DNA of 34,799 bases from Bacteroidales bacterium (GCA_014800815.1 JAAVFI010000063.1:1-34799); one strand, 5' to 3'; counted from the first letter of the stretch, positions 1 to 8,004 are shown. The notes: a model not told the origin generated them from the sequence alone. Numbers and translations are program-made.

Positions 1-40
1 ATTTTTGCTGTCGGAGGATTTTAAAATGAATTTTCTGAGC

Positions 41-48
41 TATCTTTG
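41..48 (+). promoter_or_regulatory. -7 box of transposase promoter
   Basis: TATCTTTG fits the Bacteroidetes -7 consensus TAnnTTTG and lies 23 nt before the transposase ATG. No good TTTG box is visible at the expected distance upstream, so the promoter may be weak, as is common for IS elements. Confidence 0.45.
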
Positions 49-71
49 CAGGCATAGCAATCTGCAAGCAA

Positions 72-1280
72 ATGGCACAAATTCCGTTCATTTTTAATCA
101 GCTGGTATCCTTCATACCGAGGGATTATTTTGAGGCTCTTGTCAAGAAACATAATGGTAATGCATATGTCAAGGACTATAGCTGTTGGAAACATCTTCTC
201 GTCATGATATGGGCACAAATCACGAACCGTGGCAGCCTGAGAGATATTGTGGCATCTTTACGTGTACATTCCGATAAGACATATCGAATGGGAATGGGCA
301 AAGCTATTAGTCGTAGCAACATAGCCAAGGCCAATGCTCAACGAGATGTGGCCATATATCGGGGATTGGCAGAGGAAATGATGCGTCGAGCATCGAGGAT
401 TACATATCGCGAAGAAACGCTTGACTTGATATCACAGGCATTTGGCTTTGCTGGCTTCTTTGCCATAGATTCCAGTACCGTGAGTCTTGCCCTGCATAAG
501 TTTCCATGGTCAGTCCCTCAAGAAGGATCGGGTGGTGTCAAGCTTCACACAATGTACGATTTGCTGCGCAACGTCCCGGCCATGTGTCTGATTACTGGTC
601 ATGAGGAGCGCGACCAGACCTTTATGGAAGATTATCCGTACAGAGACGGTTGCATATATATCCTTGATCGGATATACTTTAAGACAGCTGGGCTATATAA
701 AATCGCATCGACAGGAGCATATTTCATCACACGTATCAAGAAAAACGTATGTTATGAAACAGTTGCGGCCTCTGAGGCAGACGGGATGCATGTGCTTGCC
801 GATGAGACAATACGGTTTACCAGCCGATGCACTTGCATGAGTTATCCAGACCATATGCGTCTTATCAAGTACTATAGTCTTGAAAATAATGAAGTGCTTG
901 CATTTGTATCCAACAATTTCGATTTGGATGCAGCTACTATAGCACTGTTATATCGTTATCGCTGGAATATTGAAGTATTCTTTAAATGGATAAAGCAGCA
1001 CCTTAGAATTACCTCGTTTTATGGTACATCGGCCAATGCCGTGGCAATCCAGATTTATATTGCGTTCATTGTATTTTGTATGCTTGCAATGGCATCGGAT
1101 GCCATTGCCCACAAAGGGTCACTCTATGAATTTGCAAATATGATGAGTGTCGCTCTTACCGAAAAAGTTTATCTGCAGGATTTGATCAAACGCTATGATG
1201 CTGGCTTGATTCAAGAGACACTAGTAAAGCAGCCTACTCTGTTCGATTTTGACAAATTGCCACCAATTCAGCCGATGTAA
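72..1280 (+). CDS. IS4-family DDE transposase
   Basis: This 402-residue protein catalyses cut-and-paste movement of the surrounding element. The DDE signature is visible: the first Asp in FAIDSST (about residue 133), the second in ILDRIYFK (about residue 199), and the IS4 hallmark Y-(2)-R-(3)-E-(6)-K in the stretch beginning YRYRWNIEVFFKWIK (about residues 296-310). The N-terminus is the helical, basic region usual for the Bacteroidetes branch of this family. Length is normal and no internal stop or frameshift is seen, so the gene is probably functional. The 3' end sits about 36 nt from the inferred right end of the IS. Confidence 0.93.
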   Translation: MAQIPFIFNQLVSFIPRDYFEALVKKHNGNAYVKDYSCWKHLLVMIWAQITNRGSLRDIVASLRVHSDKTYRMGMGKAISRSNIAKANAQRDVAIYRGLAEEMMRRASRITYREETLDLISQAFGFAGFFAIDSSTVSLALHKFPWSVPQEGSGGVKLHTMYDLLRNVPAMCLITGHEERDQTFMEDYPYRDGCIYILDRIYFKTAGLYKIASTGAYFITRIKKNVCYETVAASEADGMHVLADETIRFTSRCTCMSYPDHMRLIKYYSLENNEVLAFVSNNFDLDAATIALLYRYRWNIEVFFKWIKQHLRITSFYGTSANAVAIQIYIAFIVFCMLAMASDAIAHKGSLYEFANMMSVALTEKVYLQDLIKRYDAGLIQETLVKQPTLFDFDKLPPIQPM

Positions 1281-1317
1281 CGTCTGCTTTTGACTGTTAA
1301 AATTTTCCGTGGACAGC

Positions 1318-1461
1318 AGTGCATCATATTCGGTCGATGTCTACTCACTCAGTGGCATGACCGTGCTCAGCAATGCGCCGGCCGACGAGGTACACAATCT
1401 CCCCGCAGGCCTCTACATAGTCCGTCAGGGCAAGTCTGTGAAGAAAATCGTAGTGAAGTAA
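1318..1461 (+). pseudogene. Orphan C-terminal tail of a T9SS type A cargo protein
   Basis: Immediately beyond the IS right end a frame of 47 codons ends at TAA 1459-1461. It reads SASYSVDVYSLSG, then NLPAGLYIVRQG and the basic end SVKKIVVK. This is the pattern of the type IX secretion C-terminal sorting domain: a beta strand with an LxG turn, then LPAGxYIV, then a lysine-rich terminus. No start codon or catalytic domain precedes it in the window. I infer that the IS separated this tail from its gene; the body of the gene should lie left of position 1. A rho-independent terminator follows at the expected place. Confidence 0.75.
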
Positions 1462-1485
1462 GTTTCACTCAATACTAAAAAATTG

Positions 1486-1523
1486 TGAGGCTGTGTCGAC
1501 GAGGCGCAGCCTCATATTTTTTT
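1486..1523 (+). terminator. Terminator of the truncated T9SS gene
   Basis: An 8-bp stem (TGAGGCTG 1486-1493 with CAGCCTCA 1507-1514) is followed by a T-rich run to 1523. It lies 24 nt after the stop of the T9SS remnant. Confidence 0.75.
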
Positions 1524-1550
1524 GCCTGCACGGTAGGGGAGAATGTGCAA

Positions 1551-1742
1551 GTGGCTATGTACCGGGGAGACTACGGGGTGTCTGTAAGACATCCTCTGCG
1601 CCGCATATGCGTAAGTAGCTATGTATCAAGGAGACTACGGGGTATCTGCAGGACATCCTCTGCGCCTCATATGCGTAAGTAGCTATGTATCAGGGAGACT
1701 ACGGGGTGTCTGTAAGACACCGATTAACTCGTAACCCCGCAC
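1551..1742 (+). repeat. Three tandem 64-bp units
   Basis: Units start at exactly 64-bp spacing (1551, 1615, 1679). Units 1 and 2 match along nearly their full length, with a handful of substitutions. Unit 3 diverges after GTCTGTAAGACA and runs into the CGATTAACTCGTAACCCCGCAC segment shared with the inverted arm. The period is not tied to a reading frame. Confidence 0.85.
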
Positions 1743-1785
1743 ATACCGGAGCCGGAGGCGGAGAGGATGTGCGGGGACAGTCCTA

Positions 1786-1930
1786 CCCACACACGTTGGC
1801 GTAGGAGGACGCCGATTCATGGTAGGGACTACGGAAAAGATAGTCAGAGGGTTAGCGTCTTACTCCGGGCCTCGTGGGGCGTGGATTCAGCCATGAATCG
1901 GCGTCCTAAGCCGGACGCCAACGTGTGGGG
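1786..1930. repeat. Central long stem-loop of the foldback
   Basis: The segment 1786-1822 (core ACACGTTGGCGT and GGACGCCGATTCATGG) pairs with 1891-1930 (CCATGAATCGGCGTCC and ACGCCAACGTGTGG), leaving a loop of about 68 nt. The stem exceeds 30 bp with a small internal mismatch. A diverged copy of the left half occurs at 34375-34442. Confidence 0.8.
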
Positions 1931-2159
1931 CTTGACTAACCCCGCACATCCCTCCGCTTCGCTGCGGTATGTGCGGGGTTAGTGGTTAATCGGTGTCTTA
2001 CAGACACCATGTAGACACCCTGGTACTTAGCGATTTACACACACATCTCTCCGCTTCGCTGCGGTATGCGCGGGGTTACGAGTTAATCGGTGTCTTACAG
2101 ACACCCCGTAGTCTCCCTGGTATATAGCCACTTACACATTCTCCTCTACCGTGTAGACG

Positions 2160-2194
2160 AAAAAAAGGAGGCAGACCGTGCGGTCTGCCTCCTT
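2160..2194 (-). terminator. Terminator of the M16 peptidase gene
   Basis: A near-perfect 13-14 bp stem (GGAGGCAGACCG with CGGTCTGCCTCC, 2165-2194) is followed on the minus strand by seven U (A2160-2166). It lies 23 nt past the stop of the peptidase gene. Confidence 0.9.
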
Positions 2195-2217
2195 GGATAT
2201 CTGTGGAAGTGTGGAGT

Positions 2218-5058
2218 TTATTCTTTAACTTCGGGGTCGAGGAGGATAGTGCGGTAGTTGCCCTGGTTGATGATGTTCTGCATGAAAGCGCGTATCTTTT
2301 CGGCGTTGATGCCCTTGAGGGCTTCCTCGGTGGTGAGGAATGTGTTCACGCCGTTGATGTTTGCAGCTGTGATAGATTCAGTCCATTCTTCGTTCTTTTC
2401 GAGTTTCTCCTTGATGTCCTTCTGCATGAATTCAATCACGGGTTTAACGTCGTCTTCGGTGACGGTCTCAGGCATAGCCCAGATGATTTCCTTGATAGCG
2501 GCGAGAGCCTCGTCTTTCATTTCGGGTTTCATCGGGAATGCGATCTGGAAGAGTACGTTGTCGTCGCCGGTGCGGGTGAGAGCGCCTGCGGCACCGATAG
2601 AGTAGGTTGCACCCATTTCTTCGCGAACCTTGTTGAGGAGGCTCTTGGAGAGAATCTGAGCGGCGGCGTCGGCCATGATCTTGTTTTCGGTAGTGTAGGG
2701 AACCTTACCTGAGAGGAGGATGAATACCCATGTCTGGGGTGTCTCCATTGAGGTGCTGAAGTTGTTGGTCTCGGTGCCCTTGGGGAATTCAAAGCCCCGG
2801 TTTACAGTGTAAGCATTTGTAGCCTTGGCAGGGTTGCCGGGGATAGTGGCGATGTACTGCTCCATGAGGGGGATGAATGTGTCGGTGTCGATGTCGCCGG
2901 TGAAGATGAAGAGGTAGTCGGCGGCGTTGGCGGTCATGTTCTTAACCATAGCGATGATATCGTTGCGATCGGCAGCCTTGATATCGTCGATGGTGAGGGC
3001 CTGACGGAGGGGTGAGCTGAAGAGAACGCTCATGAAGCTCTTCTGGAAGATGTACTGGGGGTCGGTAGCCTGGTTGGCCATGATGCCTGCCATAGCGCTG
3101 CGGCGACCTTCGAACTCGTCTTCCTTGAGGTTGAAGCCTGTGAAGAAGGCGTAGAGAAGCTCCATGGTGGTGGGGAGGTCTTTGGCGGTAGTCATACCCT
3201 CGATGTTGCGGGTGTAAGCGTCTACGCTGAAGCCGAGAGAAACCTGCTTGCCCTGGAGGTACTTGTTGAGGTCGGAGTTGGAGTAGTCGTAGTAGGCTTC
3301 GTTCATGAGCGCAACGGGGAGGTACTTGATAGAGGCAGCCTTGGCGGTGTCGAGAGTAGCGAGGCCGTTGCCGAGAGCGAGAGCGTGGAAGGTGATTTCA
3401 CCGGGCTTGAAGTCGGTTTTCTTCACGAGGACTCGAGCACCGTTGGAGAGGGTGTACTCGGTGGCATCCCATTCGGAGTTGGCCTTTGTAGACTTGATTT
3501 TGCCGGGCTTGGGGAGCGAGGGAATGAGGGGGTCGGTACGCATTTCGTCCTGGTAGGGCTCGATGTCTTCTTCCTCAACAGCTTCGATAGCTGCGGCGAG
3601 AGATTCTTCGGTGGGAAGGGCGTAGCCTTCTGCATCGGGGATGAGGGCGAGAACCACGCGGTTGTCCTCAGTAATCATCTGGGGAAGGATAGCGTTGATC
3701 TGCTCTACAGTGAGGAACTGAGCGTACTGCTCGTACTTAGCCTTGAAGGTGTCCATGTCGGTCATAGGTACACCGTCGATGAATGTGCGGACGATGCTGC
3801 GTGAGAATTCTTCGTTCTCGCGGTGGTCGCGTTCGTTATAAGCCTTCTCGATCTGAGAGAGGAACTCGGCGCGTGCGCGTTCGTATTCACCGATAGTGAA
3901 GCCGCCGCGGGCGGCGCGGAGGAGTTCGCGGTAAGCCTGCTGGAATGCGGGGATTACGTCGGTGTCTTTTGCTACAACATCGAGGTCGAGGGCACCCATA
4001 GTCTTGGCGATGAAGAAGTCGCCGATCGACACACGTGCACGTGCATATTCAGTCTCGGGATTGTTTGCAAGGTCGGCAAGACGTGTGTTGAGCATCGATG
4101 TAATCATTCGCTTCATGTACTGAGTGGCGAAGTATGCGTCGGTGTTGCGGTATTCGCGGGGGAGAAGCATAGCATCGCTCTTGAAGATCATCTCGATGTC
4201 GGCAGAGGTGATTTCCTTGTCGGAGCCGATAGCGAAGATAGTGCCGGGAGTCTCCTCTACGAGGAAGTATTCGCGCTCCTTGGCGTTCTCGGGCATGGGA
4301 ATGGGCGAGAAGATCTCTTTGATTTTTGCCACGATGTAGTCGGGGTCGATGTCGCCGACTACTACGATACCCTGCTGGTCAGGACGGTACCATGTGTGAT
4401 AGTAGTCGATGATAGCCTGGGGAGGGAAGTTGTCTACAACCTCCATGATGCCGATAGGCAGACGTTCGCCATAGCGGTTGTCGGGATAAATTTTGGGGAG
4501 GAGCTGCTCGATTACGCGCATCTGGCCTGCCATGCTGCGACGCCATTCTTCGTGGATCACACCGCGTTCGGCATCAATTTCGGCAGGGTCGAGAGTGAGG
4601 GCGCACGACCAGTCGTGGAGAATGAGAAGGCAAGAGTCCTGTACGGAGGTTGAAGTACAGGGCACGTTGGAGATGTTGTAGACGGTTTCGTCGACGCCTG
4701 TATAAGCGTTGAGGTTGTAGCCGAAGCGAACACCTTTCGATTCGAGCCAGTTGATGATACCCTTGCCGGGGAAGTTTTCTGTGCCGTTGAAGCACATGTG
4801 CTCGAGGAAGTGCGCCAGACCGCGCTGATTATCTTCTTCGAGGATTGAACCTACTTTCTGAGCGATGTAGAAATCTGCCTGTCCTTTGGGAGTCTCGTTG
4901 TGGCGTACGTAGTATGTAAGGCCATTGTCGAGCACACCTGTGCGGATTTCACTGTCGAGCGGCAGGGTGGGAATCTGCTGTCCCTGAGCCATTGCCGGGC
5001 TCCATGCGGCTGTCACTGCCATGATGACAGCTATACCGCGTAAAATCAATTTTTTCAT
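2218..5058 (-). CDS. Secreted M16-family zinc metallopeptidase (two-domain)
   Basis: This 946-residue protein begins with a signal peptide (MKKLILRGIAVIMAV..AMAQ) and so acts in the periplasm or envelope. The inverted zinc motif HFLEH is at 83-87, and the third ligand E164 (in ERGVIHEEW) lies 77 residues after the last His, as in pitrilysin/PqqL-type enzymes. The order is an active M16 domain, an M16_C domain, then a second, catalytically silent M16-like pair (from about residue 510). The length matches Bacteroidetes PqqL/YhjJ-like insulinase homologues. It is monocistronic, with its own -7 box and a strong terminator. The substrate is not evident; the family generally degrades peptides. Confidence 0.93.
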   Translation of the reverse strand: MKKLILRGIAVIMAVTAAWSPAMAQGQQIPTLPLDSEIRTGVLDNGLTYYVRHNETPKGQADFYIAQKVGSILEEDNQRGLAHFLEHMCFNGTENFPGKGIINWLESKGVRFGYNLNAYTGVDETVYNISNVPCTSTSVQDSCLLILHDWSCALTLDPAEIDAERGVIHEEWRRSMAGQMRVIEQLLPKIYPDNRYGERLPIGIMEVVDNFPPQAIIDYYHTWYRPDQQGIVVVGDIDPDYIVAKIKEIFSPIPMPENAKEREYFLVEETPGTIFAIGSDKEITSADIEMIFKSDAMLLPREYRNTDAYFATQYMKRMITSMLNTRLADLANNPETEYARARVSIGDFFIAKTMGALDLDVVAKDTDVIPAFQQAYRELLRAARGGFTIGEYERARAEFLSQIEKAYNERDHRENEEFSRSIVRTFIDGVPMTDMDTFKAKYEQYAQFLTVEQINAILPQMITEDNRVVLALIPDAEGYALPTEESLAAAIEAVEEEDIEPYQDEMRTDPLIPSLPKPGKIKSTKANSEWDATEYTLSNGARVLVKKTDFKPGEITFHALALGNGLATLDTAKAASIKYLPVALMNEAYYDYSNSDLNKYLQGKQVSLGFSVDAYTRNIEGMTTAKDLPTTMELLYAFFTGFNLKEDEFEGRRSAMAGIMANQATDPQYIFQKSFMSVLFSSPLRQALTIDDIKAADRNDIIAMVKNMTANAADYLFIFTGDIDTDTFIPLMEQYIATIPGNPAKATNAYTVNRGFEFPKGTETNNFSTSMETPQTWVFILLSGKVPYTTENKIMADAAAQILSKSLLNKVREEMGATYSIGAAGALTRTGDDNVLFQIAFPMKPEMKDEALAAIKEIIWAMPETVTEDDVKPVIEFMQKDIKEKLEKNEEWTESITAANINGVNTFLTTEEALKGINAEKIRAFMQNIINQGNYRTILLDPEVKE

Positions 5059-5113
5059 ATGATATAAGTGGTTGGATTATTTGTTCCTGTCTGTGTTCTA
5101 TGTATAATAGACG

Positions 5114-5121
5114 CAAAAATA
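5114..5121 (-). promoter_or_regulatory. -7 box upstream of the M16 gene
   Basis: On the minus strand 5121-5114 reads TATTTTTG, matching TAnnTTTG, about 55 nt before the ATG. The nearest TTTG (5137-5134) is only 12 nt away, closer than the usual 19-21, so the -33 assignment is open. Confidence 0.45.
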
Positions 5122-5249
5122 CTCAATTAATTACAAACGGGCGGGATTTGTTTATGTTAAAAAGTGTTTAACATGCTTTGCGGAGGCTTCTGACGATGCC
5201 TCTCCGGCCACCCGACAGTTGATTTCTTCTATATCTCACAGATTTTTCG

Positions 5250-5257
5250 TAACTTCG
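5250..5257 (+). promoter_or_regulatory. Probable -7 box for the Abi gene
   Basis: TAACTTCG differs from TAnnTTTG at one base and lies 18 nt before the ATG at 5276. It falls inside the longer open frame that begins at 5219, which argues for the 5276 start. Confidence 0.4.
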
Positions 5258-5275
5258 CATCTTTCAAAACTGTAT

Positions 5276-6154
5276 ATGGCGAAATCGGCAACTACAATAG
5301 AACAGCAACTTGACCTCCTGAAATCAAGAGGTCTCGCAATCTCAGATATTGAAAAGGCGAAGGAGATCCTTCTTGACGTAGGCTATTATCGCCTTGGATT
5401 TTATCTGTTCCCATTTGAAAAGACTTATCCCGGCCTGCGCGATCGCACCCACGAATATATCGAGGGCGCGTCGTTTGAGGACGCGGTCAATCTCTATTAC
5501 TTCGATTTTGACCTTCGTCTGCTGTTCATGCGCTATCTCAACCGTATCGAGATAGCCTTCCGCACTTCGCTCATATACAAGCTCTCAAATAAATATAATA
5601 CCACGCCGATATGGTTTGTAAGTCCTTCTGTTGTCAGTCGCTCGTACGCCCGTGACTTCGAGCGCAAGGTATATACCTCGGACTTCAAACGCAATCCTGT
5701 AATACATCGCCATCATCAGAGAAATCCCAACGACCGCTTCGCTCCGTCGTGGAAAACTCTCGAATTTATGACCTTTGGTGCCGTAATGAAGCTCTACGAG
5801 CAACTTAAAGAGCTTGAAGACAAAATCTCCATAGCCCATGAGTTCGGCATCCGGCAGATCGTTACGTTCGAGAATTATATGCACACTATCCGGCAAGTCC
5901 GCAATGTTTGTGCTCATGGACTGCTTTTGTATGATTTGAAGTTGCCGCAAGGTATTCGACGCGGCCCTGCGGCAAATGCGCCCAGCGAGAGGTACAACTT
6001 AATCGGCGCTCTGCGCGTTATTAAGTATGTAATGGGGCAGGTCTCAACAAATCGCTCCTCCGAATTAAGCGAGTCGATTAAGTCTCTTTACGAGACTCTT
6101 TGCAAGGCATCGCCGAAATTGAAACCGCTGATACCTGATTTCTCCACGATATGA
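5276..6154 (+). CDS. Abi family (Abi_2/AbiD-AbiF-like) HEPN protein
   Basis: This 292-residue protein resembles Abi_2 abortive-infection proteins, which are thought to act as HEPN-fold RNases that halt phage-infected cells. Two features show it. Near the N-terminus is the family hallmark GYYRLGFYLFPF (residues 36-47), and near the C-terminus is the HEPN catalytic motif RNVCAH (Rx4H, R209-H214). I chose the start at 5276 (MAKSATTIEQQ) over 5219 because family members begin shortly before the QLDLLKSRGL helix and a -7 box lies between the two. No partner antitoxin gene is adjacent. The next feature downstream is a promoter and candidate small RNA. Phage defence is inferred from the family, not shown by the sequence. 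Confidence 0.85.
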   Translation: MAKSATTIEQQLDLLKSRGLAISDIEKAKEILLDVGYYRLGFYLFPFEKTYPGLRDRTHEYIEGASFEDAVNLYYFDFDLRLLFMRYLNRIEIAFRTSLIYKLSNKYNTTPIWFVSPSVVSRSYARDFERKVYTSDFKRNPVIHRHHQRNPNDRFAPSWKTLEFMTFGAVMKLYEQLKELEDKISIAHEFGIRQIVTFENYMHTIRQVRNVCAHGLLLYDLKLPQGIRRGPAANAPSERYNLIGALRVIKYVMGQVSTNRSSELSESIKSLYETLCKASPKLKPLIPDFSTI

Positions 6155-6184
6155 TAATTTTAACACGGAATTTTTACTAAAAAT

Positions 6185-6215
6185 TTTGTCAAGTCAACTA
6201 AAAGCATTATCTTTG
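6185..6215 (+). promoter_or_regulatory. Bacteroidetes promoter for the twin-hairpin RNA
   Basis: TTTG at 6185-6188 and TATCTTTG at 6208-6215 are separated by 19 nt, the consensus arrangement. No open reading frame starts soon after it. Predicted transcription begins near 6220, just before the first hairpin. Confidence 0.75.
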
Positions 6216-6221
6216 CATCAT

Positions 6222-6315
6222 CATAGTGCCTTTGGAGACTTTAGTCGCTCCAACTTGCACTCTAAAAAAAGGTAAAGTCGAGGCTGCCACTTAGTCGGGT
6301 AGTCTCGCTTCTTTT
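6222..6315 (+). ncRNA. Candidate small RNA with two hairpins sharing one loop sequence
   Basis: Hairpin 1 (6226-6260) has stems GTGC/GCAC and TTGGAG/CTCCAA around the loop ACTTTAGTCG. Hairpin 2 (6279-6307) has a 10-bp stem including two G-U pairs around the loop ACTTAGTCG, and is followed by CTTCTTTT. A consensus promoter sits directly upstream, and the next gene has its own separate promoter, so this looks like an independent short transcript. I do not recognise the family; it shows no features of SRP RNA, tmRNA or RNase P RNA. It could also be a leader or repeat element. Confidence 0.5.
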
Positions 6316-6367
6316 ATGTATCTGCACGGACCTTTCTTTTTCCGCATCAAATGGGCGCTTCTATTTT

Positions 6368-6398
6368 TTTGCCGATTAGCCGAAAATGTCTAACTTTG
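6368..6398 (+). promoter_or_regulatory. Promoter of the six-gene run 6451-10693
   Basis: TTTG at 6368-6371 and TAACTTTG at 6391-6398 have a 19-nt spacer. The ATG of the DUF4199 gene follows 52 nt later. Confidence 0.8.
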
Positions 6399-6450
6399 TA
6401 GGCTACTTAAGTAAGACTTGAAAATTACTTTATAAAAAACAATACAACGT

Positions 6451-7017
6451 ATGACCACACCCCAGACTCCTCCGAGACCAATCCTTGCCCGCGCGGGCGA
6501 GAGCGGACTCGTAATAGGGCTTTATATATGTGCGTTGGCAGTGTGCACGGCTTTCTCGCCATACTCCGGCATTGCCGTGGTGCTGGTTTGGTTAGGCTCG
6601 CTGGCCATGCCTTTTGTGCTTTACCGCCTGATACGCAAGAGCAATATGTCGGCAGGCTACAGCCTCGGTTTTCCCGAACTGTGGGCCGAGGGCATAGGCA
6701 CATTTTTCTTCGGAACGCTCATCCCCGCGGCCTTTGTCTACGCATGGTTGCGCTTCGTATCTCCTGAATATATCTCGAATACGGTGGCGTTTACCATTAA
6801 GACTCTGCGCGAGGTGCCCGAACAGCAGTATGCCGATATGGCCAACCTGCTGAGCGATATATATTCCAAGAAAATGCCGACGGCAGCCGACGTCACGGCC
6901 AATCTAATTTCGTTCAATATCATTGTGGGTACCGTTATGTCGCTGATAGTGGCCGTCTTTGTCAAGACAGCGTCTATCCGCCGACGCATGCAGCGTCTAC
7001 CCGAAAACAATCTCTGA
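6451..7017 (+). CDS. DUF4199 family membrane protein
   Basis: A 188-residue inner-membrane protein of the Bacteroidetes DUF4199 family; its function is unknown. About four hydrophobic segments are visible: roughly residues 18-37, 40-58, 80-100 and 150-172. Between the last two is a soluble stretch rich in charged residues (about 108-145), and the C-terminus is basic (RRRMQ), probably cytoplasmic. It is first in a tightly spaced run with the GT2 glycosyltransferase gene 3 nt downstream. That pairing is familiar in Bacteroidales and suggests a shared role in lipid-linked sugar or membrane processes, although the sequence gives no direct proof. Confidence 0.8.
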   Translation: MTTPQTPPRPILARAGESGLVIGLYICALAVCTAFSPYSGIAVVLVWLGSLAMPFVLYRLIRKSNMSAGYSLGFPELWAEGIGTFFFGTLIPAAFVYAWLRFVSPEYISNTVAFTIKTLREVPEQQYADMANLLSDIYSKKMPTAADVTANLISFNIIVGTVMSLIVAVFVKTASIRRRMQRLPENNL

Positions 7018-7020
7018 CCG

Positions 7021-8004
7021 ATGGATATTTCTGTAATAGTACCTCTCTTCAACGAGGCCGAGTCACTTCCCGAACTCAATGAGTGGATAGCCCGTGTAAT
7101 GGCCGACAACGGTTTCAGCTACGAAGTGATTTTTGTGAACGACGGTTCGACCGACGATTCATGGAAGGTAATCCGCGGTCTTCGCGAGGCCGACCCCGAG
7201 CACATCAAGGGAGTGTCGTTCCGCCGCAATTACGGCAAATCGCCCGCGCTGAACACCGGTTTCCGTCTGGCTAAAGGCGATGTGGTAATCACTATGGACG
7301 CCGACCTGCAAGACAGCCCCGACGAAATCCCCGAGCTTTACCGCATGATCAAGGAAGACGGTCTCGACCTGGTTAGCGGCTACAAGCAGAAGCGCTACGA
7401 CCCCCTCTCGAAGACAATTCCTACAAAACTTTTCAATGCTACGGCCCGAAAGGTGAGCGGTATACACAATCTCCACGACTTCAACTGCGGCCTGAAAGCA
7501 TACCGCAGCGCCGTGGTGAAGCACATCGAGGTGTACGGCGACATGCACCGCTATATACCTTATCTCGCAAAGCTCGCCGGATTCAATCGCATAGGCGAGA
7601 AGGTGGTGCATCATCAGGCACGCAAGTACGGCAAGACCAAGTTCGGCCTCGACCGCTTCGTGAACGGGTATCTCGACCTTCTTACGCTGTGGTTTACAGG
7701 ACGTTTCGGTAAGAAACCCATGCACTTCTTCGGCCTCCTCGGCAGCCTGATGTTCTTCTTCGGCCTCATTGCCGTGATAATGGTGGGAGCCATGAAGCTC
7801 TATCACCTCCACACGGGAGCGCACTATATCCTCGTCACCGATTCGCCCTATTTCTATATCTCGCTGGTACTCATGCTGCTCGGTTCGCAGTTGTTCCTTG
7901 CGGGTTTTGTGGGCGAGCTCGTTGTGCGCAACTCTCCCAAGCGCAATGAGTATGAGATTGAAGAAGTACTTGGTGAAAATGTAAGAAATGAACACAATGA
8001 CTGA
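7021..8004 (+). CDS. GT2 family glycosyltransferase, DPM1/GtrB-like, membrane anchored
   Basis: This 327-residue enzyme probably transfers a sugar from a nucleotide donor to a polyprenyl phosphate at the cytoplasmic face. The N-terminal GT-A domain has ISVIVPLFNEAESL, the FVNDGSTDDSW donor-binding segment, and the metal-binding DAD at residues 93-95 (TMDADLQDSP). A basic region (HHQARKYGKTKFG) follows, then two C-terminal transmembrane helices (about 235-257 and 275-300), which is the layout of dolichyl/undecaprenyl-phosphate glycosyltransferases. The donor sugar and acceptor cannot be read from sequence. It sits 3 nt after the DUF4199 gene and overlaps the nitroreductase gene by 17 nt, so all are likely co-transcribed. 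Confidence 0.9.
   Translation: MDISVIVPLFNEAESLPELNEWIARVMADNGFSYEVIFVNDGSTDDSWKVIRGLREADPEHIKGVSFRRNYGKSPALNTGFRLAKGDVVITMDADLQDSPDEIPELYRMIKEDGLDLVSGYKQKRYDPLSKTIPTKLFNATARKVSGIHNLHDFNCGLKAYRSAVVKHIEVYGDMHRYIPYLAKLAGFNRIGEKVVHHQARKYGKTKFGLDRFVNGYLDLLTLWFTGRFGKKPMHFFGLLGSLMFFFGLIAVIMVGAMKLYHLHTGAHYILVTDSPYFYISLVLMLLGSQLFLAGFVGELVVRNSPKRNEYEIEEVLGENVRNEHND

Larger units (their letters stand above)
8..1316 (+). mobile_element. IS4-family insertion sequence, apparently complete
   Basis: The element consists of one transposase gene between short imperfect terminal inverted repeats. CTGTC at 8-12 matches GACAG at 1312-1316, and a TTTTAA block lies about 10 nt inside each end. The exact ends are inferred from this pairing, because only 7 nt of left flank are in the window and no target-site duplication can be confirmed. 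The right end abuts the in-frame tail of another gene, so the element looks inserted into a coding sequence. Confidence 0.7.
1525..2158. repeat. Composite inverted-repeat (foldback) element
   Basis: No gene is credible here. The left arm (about 1525-1822) and the right arm (about 1891-2158) are imperfect reverse complements: outer sequence near ACGGTAG..GAGAATGTG, a CTATGTACC..GGAGACTACGGGG module, GTGTCTGTAAGACACCGATTAA, and CCCCGCACAT..ATGTGCGGGG hairpins. In total there are three forward copies of the CTATGTA..GTCTGTAAGACA module (from 1551, 1615 and 1679) and two reverse copies (ending near 2131 and 2036). Short frames inside are in repeat sequence and lack coding signals. Single-stranded, the block would form nested hairpins. 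Confidence 0.85.

Noticed and set aside
1551-1742. Possible CRISPR array
   Set aside because: The units are contiguous 64-bp tandem copies with no unique spacers, only three copies, and no cas genes nearby.
1485-1982. Short open frames in the repeat block
   Set aside because: They consist of repeat units and hairpins and carry no coding signal; the 64-bp period is not a multiple of three.
6155-6450. tRNA or known housekeeping RNA (SRP, tmRNA, RNase P)
   Set aside because: No cloverleaf, no CCA-proximal T-loop, and none of the signature sequences of those RNAs.
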